A stretch of 17,658 bases of DNA, taken from positions 1 to 17,658 of the forward strand of contig PITI01000185.1 of assembly GCA_004325065.1 (NCBI GenBank), written 5' to 3'. This document shows positions 1-10,253 of this stretch, in pieces. Below the pieces are notes generated by a model. That model ran no database searches, was not told the DNA's origin, and saw only the letters and a list, made by a program, of their open reading frames with translations. Made by a program: the position numbers and the translations under genes. The DNA is from Hamiltosporidium magnivora. Lineage: Eukaryota > Microsporidia > Dubosqiidae. Each line of letters opens with the position of its first letter. Positions within the stretch are counted from its first letter, which is position 1.

Positions 1-185
1 GCCTCGCTTATTAATTAGGTTCTACACACCTGTAGATGAAATGCTTTGAGATGTAGGCCTCGCATGGAGTACTGATGAGTGGTGGGGTAGCAGTTATTTA
101 TGTTAAACCTAGAACTGCGTTAATGTCATAAAAACAAATATAACACTTGCCACTATTTTAAAAAGATGTGATACTTTTAAATAAA
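1..185 (+). repeat. Dispersed repeat, copy 1 (3' portion, cut by the window edge)
   Basis: This stretch aligns from end to end with 8037-8223, at roughly four of five positions by eye. Both begin with GCCTCGC, share TTAATTAGGTTCTACAC or close variants, GGGTAGCAGTTAT, CCTAGAACTG, AACAAATATAACAC and AAGATGTGATACTTT, and both stop matching just after an A-rich ATAAA end. The common, sharply defined A-rich 3' end suggests a retroposed element read on the plus strand. No conserved reading frame is seen. The 5' part presumably lies beyond the window. Confidence 0.85.
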
Positions 186-3100
186 GAAGTGGTAATAATA
201 TCGCAAATGGAAAATATTATTTGTATTTTCAAAATCAAGCTCGTAAGTGATACGAAATAGAATGAAAATTATTTTTGTGAAGCCATTTGGGATAATATAC
301 TTTTAAAGGGAATAATATAAATTTGAATTTCATACATTTTGCATTTGTTTAAGTTTATTTAATACTAGTGCATCCTTTTTGGTTTTGGTTGCTATTTTCT
401 AGCTTTTTTTCTGTTTTATTAGCCAGTACAAATATTCTATTTTTTTACCTTGCTTTTAGTTGAAGGTTGGTTTTCGGATATTTCATCTACACAATGAATT
501 ATATAAATTTTGTGTAAGTTTTCTTACTTGAAGCTTATTAATTGATTTAAATGTGTAGTAGTTACATTCGTTGTTTATTTCGCTCGGTTTTTTTGTGGGT
601 CTTGTAGTCATATTTTTTTGGATCCCTTAAAAATTCATTCTTACATCAAATCTCTTCTTCATTAAAAATACATGGTTTTGGTCGTTTTTTTAGGAATATT
701 GATTGACGTTGTGTTTCTATTCTGTCTGTTATTCGAAATTTTTTTAAATATATTTTATGATTTTTTAAGCAATGTTATCTCGGGTTGTGTATTTAAAATT
801 TATAATTGCAAACTTAAAATTATTTTCGAACTCATTGGCGAGTAAACAAACATATTTTGTGCTTACGGGTTTTTAATAATCTGAAGCTGTTTTTTTAAAT
901 TGATTCCGATTTTAAAGCGCAATCTTCGTTAATTTATCATCTAAAGATAAACCTGTTCTATAGTTTTATATTTTGATGGTGGTTATTAAACTAGTGTTCA
1001 TTCTTATTTCCAAATATTATGTTTTAATAATCTTTCGAGCAACACGGCTTTTTTTGTTTTGTAAGTATAAATTTATTTGCGTTTCAGAGCAGTATTTTTT
1101 AATCCGAATAGCTTAATTTGCCAAATTATGCAGTTGGACATCTCTTTTTGGTCACAACTCTACAAAAGCTATTATTATTGAAAGATTACCATCAGCGCAC
1201 ATAATCCTCAATAACCAAAATATTTTTTTGTTAAAAACGGCGTAATACTGCTTATTGTATCGCCATTTTCTTAAATACAAAAAAATTTAAGAATCCCGTT
1301 TACTCTTCGTTAATTATTTGTACTTAAATATCTTTGACACTAGTTTTCACTTTTCTATTTCGTTTTATTAAATTTCGTTCTTAGAATTTATTTTTTTTTC
1401 ATATTTCAAACCAAAAAAAGCTTTTACATTGCAAGATGGCTTGGTTACTATCGTTTGTCTTTATAATGCTTACTCTTCTTTAAATTGTTTATATTTTCTT
1501 TCATATTATTTAAAAACCATCAGTTCACTTTAATTCTAACATTTGCAGGCATCTTTTAAACTGATATAGGTAAGCAACTCACATTTCATCTGTTAAATAT
1601 TTATGTTTCATTTGCAATATTATACTTGTTGATTTTATTAAAATTAAAAACTTTGCAGTTTAAGTTGAAGTATATGTTGATGAATGATTAATGATATCAA
1701 AAAATCTAGAATTGTGTACTATGTTTTCTTGAAATCAATTTGAAGTAAAAAGCTTCTTTTCGATCAGAAAGTTGTTGTTTTCGCAAAATATATACTTCTT
1801 GGCTTTTAATTTGCTTCTACTATTATTCACAGATATCAATAAGCATTTAAACTTTTAAGATGTAAAAGTCTCTTTATAAAACGTATCATTTATACATTAT
1901 CTGACTTTATATAGTATTTGAACCTATTATAGAATCACAAAAAATTGTTCGAATCTAAAGTCTAAAGTTAATATATAAGATTTTTTTTGTACATCTTAAT
2001 TCATTTATTCTCAAAGCTTTTCTTGCGGTATTTACTTTCGTTTCTTATTCTTTTTTTTTTCTAATATTTTTATTTTAATAATGTAAAAAATGAGAAACTC
2101 TACACAAAAATTAAGAAATTAAAAGTAAAATGGAAACTACTGGTTTTTAATGTATAAACTGTCTCTTATGAGAAATGAGGTTTTAATGATGTATTATTTT
2201 GTCAAATTAACTAATTCATCACATGATATTCTATATGGGATTTTTTCAAAGAGGTTTTAATATTCCTTGTATTCTACACAGGAATTCACATAAACTTCTG
2301 ACAATTTCTATATAACGGCATTCTTTGTAACAGCCACTAATTCTAACTTTTTTTTGTACTTTAATTTTCATCAAAATCACTCTTTCTCAAGAGAACCATC
2401 ATCAGGATTGAATTTTAGGTAAAAAAAGTGTATATGAGCATCTGTCTTTTATGAAACGCAAATTCATCTAAATTTTAAATTAGAAGGTGGGAAAAATATT
2501 GATTTTATTACATTATCACGCTCAATATTTAATAAATCTTCATCGAATGGCACTTAGATGTTTCGATTTCTACCTTTGAACATTTTTTTAATCTAAAATC
2601 GAAAATAATTTACCATAAATTGCATCTTCTTGGTATTTAAGACCATTTTTATTATAAAACCTTGAAAAGTCTCTATCAGCGTTTTGTAAATTGCTTTTAT
2701 TTATGTTTGCTTATACCAAGCCTGGTTTTTTATAAATCGATCACTCTTTTTCGCTGAGATTTTTAGAATTTATGGAAGCTTGCGTATAATTTGTCTATTT
2801 TATATGTAAACCAGATCTAATTAAATGAATGCTTCCTTCTTATAGATAAAAATTAAAAGTTGCATTTACCACGTATTTGCTTATTTTATCGTAACAACTG
2901 AATACTCATTGTCTGTTTTTAAAATCATAAGCGGACGTCGAGAAAAATAAGATTTTCAAGCGCGTTCTCAAACCAGACTTTGCACTTTATAAAAGTTTCT
3001 TCGATAAAAACTAGTTCTGCAATCAAAATGTGCCTGATACTACATAAGCCTCAATACACGTCAGTAATTTCGTAAATTAATAGAAAATATCAGAATTTTC

Positions 3101-4377
3101 CAAAAAAAATTGCAAATAAAATCAGATTTGAATTGTTATTCCACTGAAGCTTATATTATTGGCTATAAAAGCGAGTTTTAACCGATACTTTGGATTTTCT
3201 TTCTTGTCTAAACTCGCGCTCTGTTCCTATTATTCACTTTTCTACTGATATTCTGCAAATAAGACCATCGGAATACACAGAGGCGATTATATTGACCTGC
3301 ATTATCTTATTATATCCTGAAAAATTTCTTTAATGATGTTTTCACCGGTTTTCGCATATAACTATCCATTTTTGATGTATATATTGTCGTCTTGTTTTAA
3401 AACCCATATTTTCTTCATTGTGATTCATATTAGAAGATAATTTTTCCAACTTTTATATTCTTTATCTCTATAATTTCCATATTTGTCACAAGTAATTTCA
3501 TTTTGATGAAAAATTTAATTTCGAAAAAATACAATTTTTTCTATCCAAAACATAAATATCAAACAAACTTGTATTGTAATAAAATTTATCAGAAAAAATT
3601 AATTATTTTTTTAAAATTATTGCTCAGTTAATTTTGTTGTGAATGAGCAATAATTTAAAGAAATTCGATATTTGTCAAATTTATCATATATATCAAATAA
3701 TTAAAACTATAATTACATCACAGAATATATATGAAGAACAATAAAAATTTATAAAAGTTTATTTTGATTTTAAAACTATGACCGATTATATTTGAAGTTT
3801 TGTTTGAGGTTAAATATCTTCTATCATACTTTTTATATCAAAAGGAATTTACTTGTGACATGAAGATGCATTGTTAAAACATAAAAAATTAAAACTCGGA
3901 TCAGAACTAAATCGAATGAATAAACCATGTTATTTTGACTGTTTGCCCCATAAAGTAAATTTTATAATGGCCAGACACGACATTTTTTTTCATTGAAATC
4001 CATCAAATTAAGAAAAAATAGGTATATGAAGGTTACATAATTAAAATCTCAAAATTTCTAAAAAACTCACACATATTTTATCCTTAATTTAAGTTTTTGC
4101 ACATTAGTTGTCTATTAAAAATACACTGTTCAAATCCCTAAGATTTATTACTGAAACGACTGAGATTTATTGAGATTTAAATTAAGGTAATATGAATTAT
4201 AAAAATTAACGACGAAAATAGAAACTAGTCTCAAAATATAAAGTAATAAATAATCCAAAAACTTTAAATTAAATCAAATTGCTATAAGAAATTTTTGATT
4301 TTAAATAACTGGTTATGAAAATAACCAAAGGTTAAATAAGTCACAGAAATTAAGTATAAATATAAAATAAAAAGCTA
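186..4377. other. Gene desert of about 4.2 kb, very A+T-rich
   Basis: No open frame of 60 codons or more exists here on either strand, and I found no start codon with a nearby CCC run that leads into more than a handful of codons. The plus strand is T-biased in the first part (bases 541-600 contain 31 T and 10 A) and A-biased at the end (bases 4201-4260 contain 36 A and 12 T). The only structured feature noted is the inverted repeat at 3614-3656. I see no tRNA or rRNA. It may be decayed repeat or gene sequence. Confidence 0.6.
3614..3656. repeat. Perfect 13-bp inverted repeat, 17-base loop
   Basis: AAATTATTGCTCA at 3614-3626 is repeated as its exact reverse complement TGAGCAATAATTT at 3644-3656. 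The arms include a mixed GCTCA core, so this is not just an A/T palindrome. It lies about 800 bases beyond the 3' end of the minus-strand gene at 4455-6800. No function is assigned; it may be a remnant of a small inverted-repeat element or a chance structure. Confidence 0.5.
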
Positions 4378-4405
4378 TTTATTTTAAAGATACTTTGAAT
4401 CGAAA

Positions 4406-4426
4406 CTCATATTTTAATAATATGAG
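4406..4426 (-). terminator. Hairpin in the 3' flank of the 781-codon gene
   Basis: CTCATATT and AATATGAG form a perfect 8-bp stem around a 5-base loop, starting 29 bases after the stop codon of the minus-strand gene. A minus-strand AATAAA (plus-strand TTTATT at 4378-4383) follows it, in the position expected of a polyadenylation signal. A role in 3'-end formation is inferred only from position. Confidence 0.3.
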
Positions 4427-4454
4427 AAGACTTAATAATCATAAAATTTAAATA

Positions 4455-6800
4455 TTAATCAGATTCAGAAACTATTTTTCTATAATAAGTATTAGAGAAG
4501 CGTGAAATATTTTTATGCGGTAATAAAAAACTGGTAGCTCTACTTCTGAAAGCAATAACCCAGTAAAGCTGCGAAATGTATAATCGCTGTAATCTATCCT
4601 TTTGATTTATTTCTTCTTCGGGGGTTTTTGAGGAATTATCTAAAAATTGAATGCATTTTTCTCCTATTTTTTCAATTTCATATTTTGAACTTCGGATTTT
4701 TTTATTTTTATTAATGCATAATATGATTGATTCGGTTATGTTATCAATCAATAAATTATTAATTTCTAAAAAATATTTTGTTTTATCGCTATAAAAGTTT
4801 TCGTTATGATCTCCCGTAATTTTCATAAGGTATAAAAGAAAAGCAATAAATTCGTTGACTTGGTTTTCGTTAAATAGAAATGATTTATCAAATATCATGG
4901 CTATCAAACAAGGTATTTGTAATTTGAGGAGACAATGACTTATATCGCAAAAATTTATAACTTGAAAAAACAAACGACAAGTATTCAACATTCTATAACA
5001 ATCTGCTTTGATTTTTTGATTTTCTAAATTTCTGAATAGTCTTTCGAAAAGCCTTCCAGCACCGAAAATTTGAGTAGCTAATGTAAATCTTTGCTTAGAA
5101 TATACATCTTTATGCAAACCTCTAAAGAAGTCTGTGCAGTTTATTCTATTTATATGAATACATAGTGCTTTTATAATAAAAATGGTGGAAATCACATGAT
5201 GTTTTCTTATATAGCACACAAGATTTTGTTCATACAACTCTAGAAACATATATATTTCATAAATCATATTTTTATTCAGACATTCTTTAAGTTTAGATAA
5301 AGTTTCGTTTAATCTAGGAATTCTCAACACTTCTATTATTGTACTGATATTCATATCACCGAACAAAGTCTTTTCATACTCGACAAAAAAAGAACATAAA
5401 TTTATTATATTTGAAATATCAATGTCCTGTGTTTCTAAATTTCTTATTTCCGCTGAAAACAAATTTTCCAATTCATATATAGAATATTTTAAATGCTTGG
5501 AATGTAATTTAATCTGTGGAATAGATGCATCTTTATCCAAAAGTTTATTTTGAATGATTAAATTTATGCTGGAAAATATTAACTCAACAAATTCCGGAAT
5601 TTTTTCTTTCGGTAAAATTTTCTTTTGGCCTGTATATTCAATAATACTACTTAATATATTGTCTCTAACATATTTTTCTTTTTCTGTTGAATTAAGTCTC
5701 TCGGAATCTACTAAGAATTTAAAAACATTTTCATAGTCTCTTTGCATTGCTCTCAATTTTATGAACAAATATTTCGATATTTTTTGAAATTGCATCATTG
5801 AAAATTCGATAAAATAGTTACTAAAGTAGTTAACGATATTTTTTTTCTTATCAAAGTCTACTTTTGTTCTAGACATTTTTGAATTGTCCGATGTAGCAAT
5901 GTATTCTCGAGGTTTGGTGGCTAAATCGCTCCATATCTCTTCAATTGTTTTTCCATTACGTAACATATCAGATCTGTTTTGATTTATATTTGTATCATCT
6001 ATTATATCAGGAGTTCTCCCGTTCAAAATTATGGCTTGGTTATTTTGTTCTTTATGGCAGCCGAAATCTGAAGTAATGCTAATATTTTTCACGGCTTCGA
6101 CTTTAGATATTTTTCCTTCACTGACATTAACATCCAACATGTTTTTTCTAGAATCCATATTATCTTGAAGCGGAGGAATAGGCATTGAGTGAAAACATTC
6201 ATCTTTGGTAGCTGTACTTGATATCATGCTAGATTCATTTTGGATTGAAGGTATATCATGTAGCATATTCCCTGTAATATTATTAGATATGCTGTGAACA
6301 AAATAAATATTTTCAATAGGCTGTGGATGTCTATTTGGGACTTTGAAATTCTGTTTCTGGCAATTAAAGTTTTTGTTGTAATAAGTCGAATACATGCTAT
6401 TAAGATCTCTTTCATCTGTGCTAGAACATGCAAGTGTGTTTGGCGAAATAAAATGTGTTTTAACGTTTCTTTGATAACCATGACTACTTATGGGTGCCTC
6501 GGATATACTTTGGGGTAAAAGATAAGGATGGAATCGATTGGATATAGTATATCGAGGGCAACCAGAATCATGATAATTATTATTAGTCAGATGCACATTT
6601 ATATGCGTACTTAAAATATTGTCTATAGAATGATTTGTATAAATATCTATTTTTGTATTATTCGCCACATGATTTTCTGCTATAGAGGAAGAATTACTTG
6701 TTCTCTCATCAGTAACATTTTCAAGGTTTGCTGAAAAAATCCAACTATTGATAAAAACCAAATGTTGCCAAATTTTCAGTCTTAACATTCTGTTATTCAT
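4455..6800 (-). CDS. Unassigned 781-residue protein, paralogue of the 12480-14705 gene
   Basis: I do not recognise a known family. Residues 11-24 are hydrophobic and follow basic residues, which could be a signal peptide or anchor. Residues about 25-300 are Asn/Ser/His-rich, probably disordered, and carry several N-x-S/T sites. From about 320 the protein becomes helical. Residues about 436-760 align closely with about 395-715 of the paralogue, sharing CSFFV-YEK, STIF, RNLE, NTCR, LQIPCLIAMI near residues 627-636 and SQLYW near 743-747. The preceding segment (about 340-430) aligns weakly. The frame is intact, with no stops or shifts. The first ATG is used, but upstream there is only TCC and not the CCC run seen at the other genes, so the start or its expression is less certain. 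It points away from the Rab and Ssu72 genes. A lineage-specific, possibly secreted, protein family is the best description. Confidence 0.9.
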   Translation of the reverse strand: MNNRMLRLKIWQHLVFINSWIFSANLENVTDERTSNSSSIAENHVANNTKIDIYTNHSIDNILSTHINVHLTNNNYHDSGCPRYTISNRFHPYLLPQSISEAPISSHGYQRNVKTHFISPNTLACSSTDERDLNSMYSTYYNKNFNCQKQNFKVPNRHPQPIENIYFVHSISNNITGNMLHDIPSIQNESSMISSTATKDECFHSMPIPPLQDNMDSRKNMLDVNVSEGKISKVEAVKNISITSDFGCHKEQNNQAIILNGRTPDIIDDTNINQNRSDMLRNGKTIEEIWSDLATKPREYIATSDNSKMSRTKVDFDKKKNIVNYFSNYFIEFSMMQFQKISKYLFIKLRAMQRDYENVFKFLVDSERLNSTEKEKYVRDNILSSIIEYTGQKKILPKEKIPEFVELIFSSINLIIQNKLLDKDASIPQIKLHSKHLKYSIYELENLFSAEIRNLETQDIDISNIINLCSFFVEYEKTLFGDMNISTIIEVLRIPRLNETLSKLKECLNKNMIYEIYMFLELYEQNLVCYIRKHHVISTIFIIKALCIHINRINCTDFFRGLHKDVYSKQRFTLATQIFGAGRLFERLFRNLENQKIKADCYRMLNTCRLFFQVINFCDISHCLLKLQIPCLIAMIFDKSFLFNENQVNEFIAFLLYLMKITGDHNENFYSDKTKYFLEINNLLIDNITESIILCINKNKKIRSSKYEIEKIGEKCIQFLDNSSKTPEEEINQKDRLQRLYISQLYWVIAFRSRATSFLLPHKNISRFSNTYYRKIVSESD

Positions 6801-6806
6801 AATAAA

Positions 6807-6809
6807 GGA
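6807..6809 (-). promoter_or_regulatory. Weak CCC-like start signal (TCC only)
   Basis: Read on the minus strand the start context is ATATCCTTTATT then ATG. Only two C residues are present, six or seven bases before the start, where the other four genes have three or more. It may be an eroded version of the microsporidian start-proximal motif. Confidence 0.3.
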
Positions 6810-7494
6810 TATTATTTAATTGTCAAATTTTTATTAGATCGAATTCAATGAAATAATATTTTTATCAATGATAAATCATCAAAATTACAATCCATTTATA
6901 GTATTTCGAATAATACTATCGATTAAAACCTTTTGAATCGTTTGTTAATTCCTTTTTTAAAATTAAAAAAAAAAATTGTCGAACATTATAATAAGTCTTA
7001 AAATTTATTTATGGTTATAATTGTTGCCTTTTAAAACTTCTCTTTGATTTTTTTTTATCTGTATGGCTGATTCATGTGGATTCAAAATTAATCGTTAATA
7101 TACATTTATATTGCAAAAATTTATCGCACCAATAACTACTTTTCCGAGAAATAAACTAAGAAATAAAAAAAGTCTAAATATTGTATTCTAGGTATTTGTA
7201 TATATTCCAATATTATAATTCATACAGTCTTCTATATACAAAAAGAAATCGTAGATTGTTCTTATAATTTTTTAGCACATTTAACAGAATTTTACCAATT
7301 TATTTTACTGAGATTTTACTCATATATTAAACGCTAAACTTCTTTTCTATAGGTTTTAGACTAAATATTTTGAATGGTTCTAGACTTAAGGCGTTAAGAT
7401 CTTTGTACGAAATGTTCGATAAACAAATATCAAGTAAATTATTTTTCGAGTTGTATCACAAAAAAAATCAAAATAACGACACTATTCCGAACTT
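6810..7494. other. A+T-rich spacer upstream of the 781-codon gene
   Basis: No gene, repeat or RNA was recognised in this stretch. It contains A/T homopolymer runs and presumably the promoter of the minus-strand gene, but I cannot point to a defined element beyond the weak motif next to the start. Confidence 0.5.
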
Positions 7495-8223
7495 AGTTGG
7501 TAGAGGGAAGATAACCACATAAAAACTTTCTGCTTAACAATGAGTATTGAAATAGGTGTGCGGTCATTTTTTGGATTTTTTGTGGGAAAACAACCACACT
7601 ACATCTTTGGTTGTTCCATGGGAGTTTGTATGAGGAGGAGAGGTCTAATAAATGCAGAAACCTTTTCTACGAATTCATTTGTAGTTTTTTATGTAACCAG
7701 ATTCCAGACCGCAGCTAAACATGTAGGTAATTTCTATGTAAAAACACAGAAACCTAGCCTTTCTCACTCGGGTTAGAAGACTTAGCGCCTGGGAGATATA
7801 AAACAAAAAACCATTTAAAGTCAGGAAAGCTAAGTAGCAGGTTATACCTGTTGGTATGACATTGCACTGTCTAAGTGGACTCCATGTAAATCTCTGAAAT
7901 ATATCTTATCTAGAAGTTCATTGAGTTCAAAAAGGGAAGAGTAAGTGGGAAGGCTGCATAGTTTGGGGGAGCCCAGTGGGGGCTTCGGCCTTCGAAAACA
8001 CTCCATGCAACGGACATTTTCGAAATCCGGGCAACTGCCTCGCCTAGTAATTAGGTTCTACACGCCTGGTAGATGAAAGGCTTTGAGACGTTGTTATAAC
8101 AGGAGGTACGGATGGAGTGTTGGGTAGCAGTTATATATTTTATACCTAGAACTGGGTTAGTGTCATGAAAACAAATATAACACCTGCCACTGTTTTAAAA
8201 AAGATGTGATACTTTAAAATAAA
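7495..8223 (+). repeat. Dispersed repeat, copy 2 (best-preserved, about 0.73 kb)
   Basis: The 3' part (8037-8223) matches copy 1 at 1-185. The 5' and middle parts match the eroded copy at about 16312-16920: GAAGATAA...CTTCTGC near 7507-7532, CCTAGCCT...TCGG...TTAGCGCCT near 7755-7790, and AACGGAC...TTAGG...CGCCTG...ATGAAA near 8009-8080. The segment is visibly richer in G+C than its flanks, notably about 7940-8060. A stem of six pairs, two of them G.U, with a C(TTCG)G loop occupies 7978-7993. The 78-codon frame inside it is not kept in the other copies, so I treat the element as non-coding. The shared A-rich 3' end is consistent with a retroposon. Its class is unknown, and the 5' boundary is approximate. 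Confidence 0.8.
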
Positions 8224-8939
8224 CATGATTTGTCTACAATATATAATGCACACATAATTCTTACTATAACAGAATAATTTCCATTAAATTTTTTACGTGG
8301 TTTTATTGCTTCTGGTTTAATTATTATTTTTTTAGGTCTTTAATCTTATATCTTATATATAATATATTTTATGGTCCTACGTTGTTTTAAATATAAAGTG
8401 AAGATTCAATACTACAGAAAGTTTATTTGGGATTTTTAAATTCATCAATCGCTTTGCTCTTTTGTGGATATAGTGATCTGTATCTTTGATAAATTAAAAT
8501 TCATAAAATTTTATATTCCATCAAAATACTGTCGATATCCAGCAACCATGATATGATAATGTCCTTTCATAAAAATCATTTAGCTTCCGCTGAAATAATT
8601 TTGATTCTTCTGCAAAAAAAGATTTTCACGGACTCATGACCTAACTTTCCAAAATGAAAATCTTTAGCATAAATACAATACGGCAAGAATTAATTGAAAG
8701 TAATCGCATTTAAATCTATATTCTAAAAAAAAGACCAAAGGATCCTGAATTAAATTAGATTTGTATTCTCTTGTCTTTAATTTAGATAAATTATATTTTG
8801 GTTTATACACACTAGAGATCATATATAATATTTCAATTAGGTGGCAGAAAAAAATAGCAGAAAGAATATAACACATTTAAACTATTTATTTAGCAATTTT
8901 TGTGTAAAATGTATGTGAAAATCATTGCTAGAATTTTGG
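8224..8939. other. A+T-rich spacer, nothing recognised
   Basis: A short minus-strand open frame of 70 codons exists at 8664-8876, but it lacks a CCC start signal and any recognisable motif, and frames of this length arise by chance in such DNA. No RNA gene or repeat was noticed. Confidence 0.5.
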
Positions 8940-9260
8940 TGGGATGTAAACCACACCAGATATATGGGCCTATCCCTTATTCACCAAGTTACTCGATTGA
9001 AATAACAAAAATGAAAGGCAAAAAACGGTATTAAAACCAACAACCAGGTGTAAAAACCGGTCATTGATTTGTGGAACATAAAATTTAGAAGTTTGGTCGT
9101 TAAAATGTAGACCATATTACAGTTGAAATACTTTGATCCAGTAACCCACTTTGCGTGTAAAATGAAAAGACCTATTAGTGTGTAATTGGAATAGCGAATG
9201 AAAAGGTTGGGGTCTGTTTGTTGATTCTCGAACCGGAAAGGTAAAATAGGACTAAAATAA
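8940..9260 (+). pseudogene. Possible decayed coding patch, perhaps transposase-derived
   Basis: This patch is less A/T-rich than its surroundings. The plus-strand frame covering about 8937-9250 reads protein-like for long runs but has many in-frame stops. Near 9178-9240 it encodes CVIGIANEKVGVCLLI followed by EPER, and upstream KFGR. These faintly recall the region around the first catalytic Asp of IS1595/Merlin-type DDE transposases (FGRRKYN, then W-V-x-G, then LLI-x-V-E-x-R), but the acidic residues that would prove it are not visible. Another plus-strand frame also looks protein-like, and an uninterrupted 111-codon minus-strand frame (8981-9316, hydrophobic, no start signal) overlaps it. 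I therefore regard the assignment as a weak hypothesis; an A/T-poor non-coding fragment is equally possible. Confidence 0.2.
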
Positions 9261-9649
9261 GAAATAATAAAATAAAACATGTAATTTTTCACTGATAGAG
9301 GTATTTTTTCTGCCAAAATATAAATTTATTTTCAATATTTGTAAATAAATTCTATTCCTACAGTTATATAATTCACACTTTTTGCTCGTGCTTGCTACAT
9401 CGATATCTTCCTCTTATAAGTCATTTAATTCAATATATAGATTCTTAATCTTATAATTAATACAATCTAATTTATATTAATTTTCTCTCCTATATTTCAT
9501 ATAATCTTATTACATCAATCCCTCCCTTAAAAATTCTTCTATTCTTTGTATATTAAACTTTAACCAAATTTATTTCTTCGACAACAACATATGTTACAAG
9601 TCTGTTATATTATAAAAAAATAAAAAAATATTTGTAGATCTTTTTATAT
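9261..9649. other. Spacer upstream of the Rab gene
   Basis: A+T-rich sequence with no recognised gene. The last 50 bases carry A/T blocks (TATATTATA followed by A-runs) that could serve as a core promoter for the Rab gene. Positional inference only. Confidence 0.4.
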
Positions 9650-9656
9650 CCCTGTA
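9650..9656 (+). promoter_or_regulatory. CCC motif before the Rab start
   Basis: CCC at 9650-9652 lies four bases before the ATG. The same arrangement recurs at three other starts in this window and matches the start-proximal CCC-type signal known from microsporidia. It supports the chosen start. Confidence 0.6.
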
Positions 9657-10253
9657 ATGTCACAAAGTAACGATCCTTTTTATAGATATAAAATATTAAT
9701 ATTAGGAGAAAGTAATGTCGGTAAAACAAGTATTTTATATAGATTTACAGAAGGAATATTCAAATATACACTTATGAATACAATAGGAATAGATTTTGTT
9801 TCTAAAGATATAAAAGTAGAAGATAAAGATGTAAGGTTACAGATATGGGACACAGCTGGACAAGAGAGATTTCATTCAATAACTAGAAGTTATTATAGAA
9901 ATGCAAATGGCATATTACTGGTATTTGATTTAACAGATCCGCGTTCTTTTGATTGTGTGGACAAGTGGTACGAAGAAATTGTAGAAGAGGTAGGAAATGG
10001 TATTCCTATTTTTCTTGTGGGCAATAAACGAGATATGTTGGATGGTGTTGATTTTGAGGATGTATTTACTGCTTATAGCGAAAAGGCGGAAATAAAAAAA
10101 ATCAAATTTTTTATTACGAGTGCTAAGAGTGGGGATAATATTGATGAGGTATTTTATGAAATGGCTAAATGTTTAATGAATAAAAGATCGAAGTGTATAA
10201 ATGAAAGAGTTACGTTTGTAAAGAATGAATATAGAAAAAGAGGGTGTTGTTAA
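9657..10253 (+). CDS. Rab-family small GTPase
   Basis: A complete 198-residue Rab: a GTP-switched regulator of vesicle tethering and fusion on membranes. Visible motifs are the P-loop GESNVGKTS (17-25), switch I TIGIDF (42-47), switch II WDTAGQE (64-70) with the catalytic Gln69, the guanine-specificity motif NKRD (123-126), the TSAKS motif (154-158) and a C-terminal Cys-Cys (197-198) for double geranylgeranylation. IGIDF, WDTAGQERF, YYRNA and LVFDLTD correspond to the Rab-specific signatures. Length is normal. The subfamily is not clear: SITRSYYRN is reminiscent of the Rab2/4/14/39 group, TIGIDF with VRLQIWDTAGQERF resembles Rab1 or Rab6. The CCC motif just upstream supports the start, and no intron is seen. 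Ssu72 follows in the same direction after 365 bases, which is too far to imply a shared transcript. Confidence 0.97.
   Translation: MSQSNDPFYRYKILILGESNVGKTSILYRFTEGIFKYTLMNTIGIDFVSKDIKVEDKDVRLQIWDTAGQERFHSITRSYYRNANGILLVFDLTDPRSFDCVDKWYEEIVEEVGNGIPIFLVGNKRDMLDGVDFEDVFTAYSEKAEIKKIKFFITSAKSGDNIDEVFYEMAKCLMNKRSKCINERVTFVKNEYRKRGCC

Noticed and set aside
72..79. CTGATGAG in repeat copy 1 resembles the hammerhead ribozyme core
   Set aside because: The required GAAA and stems are missing, and the motif is not conserved in copy 2.
1947..1955. GTTCGAATC matches a B box (T-loop) of a tRNA gene
   Set aside because: Flanking bases do not form a T-stem, and no D-arm or anticodon arm is found upstream.
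7494..7507. TAGTTGGTAGAGGG resembles the D-arm / A box of a tRNA, suggesting a tRNA-derived SINE head on the repeat
   Set aside because: No T-arm or B box follows at a suitable distance, and no acceptor stem can be folded.
7540..7776. 78-codon open frame
   Set aside because: It lies inside the dispersed repeat; the corresponding frame is not kept in the eroded copy, and there is no CCC start signal.
9222..9238. Minus-strand GGTTCGAGAATC as a tRNA T-loop
   Set aside because: The flanks do not pair into a T-stem, and no tRNA fold is possible around it.
8981..9316. 111-codon hydrophobic frame on the minus strand
   Set aside because: No start motif, no recognisable domain, aromatic-rich composition expected from reading A/T-rich DNA backwards; it overlaps a patch that looks decayed in other frames.
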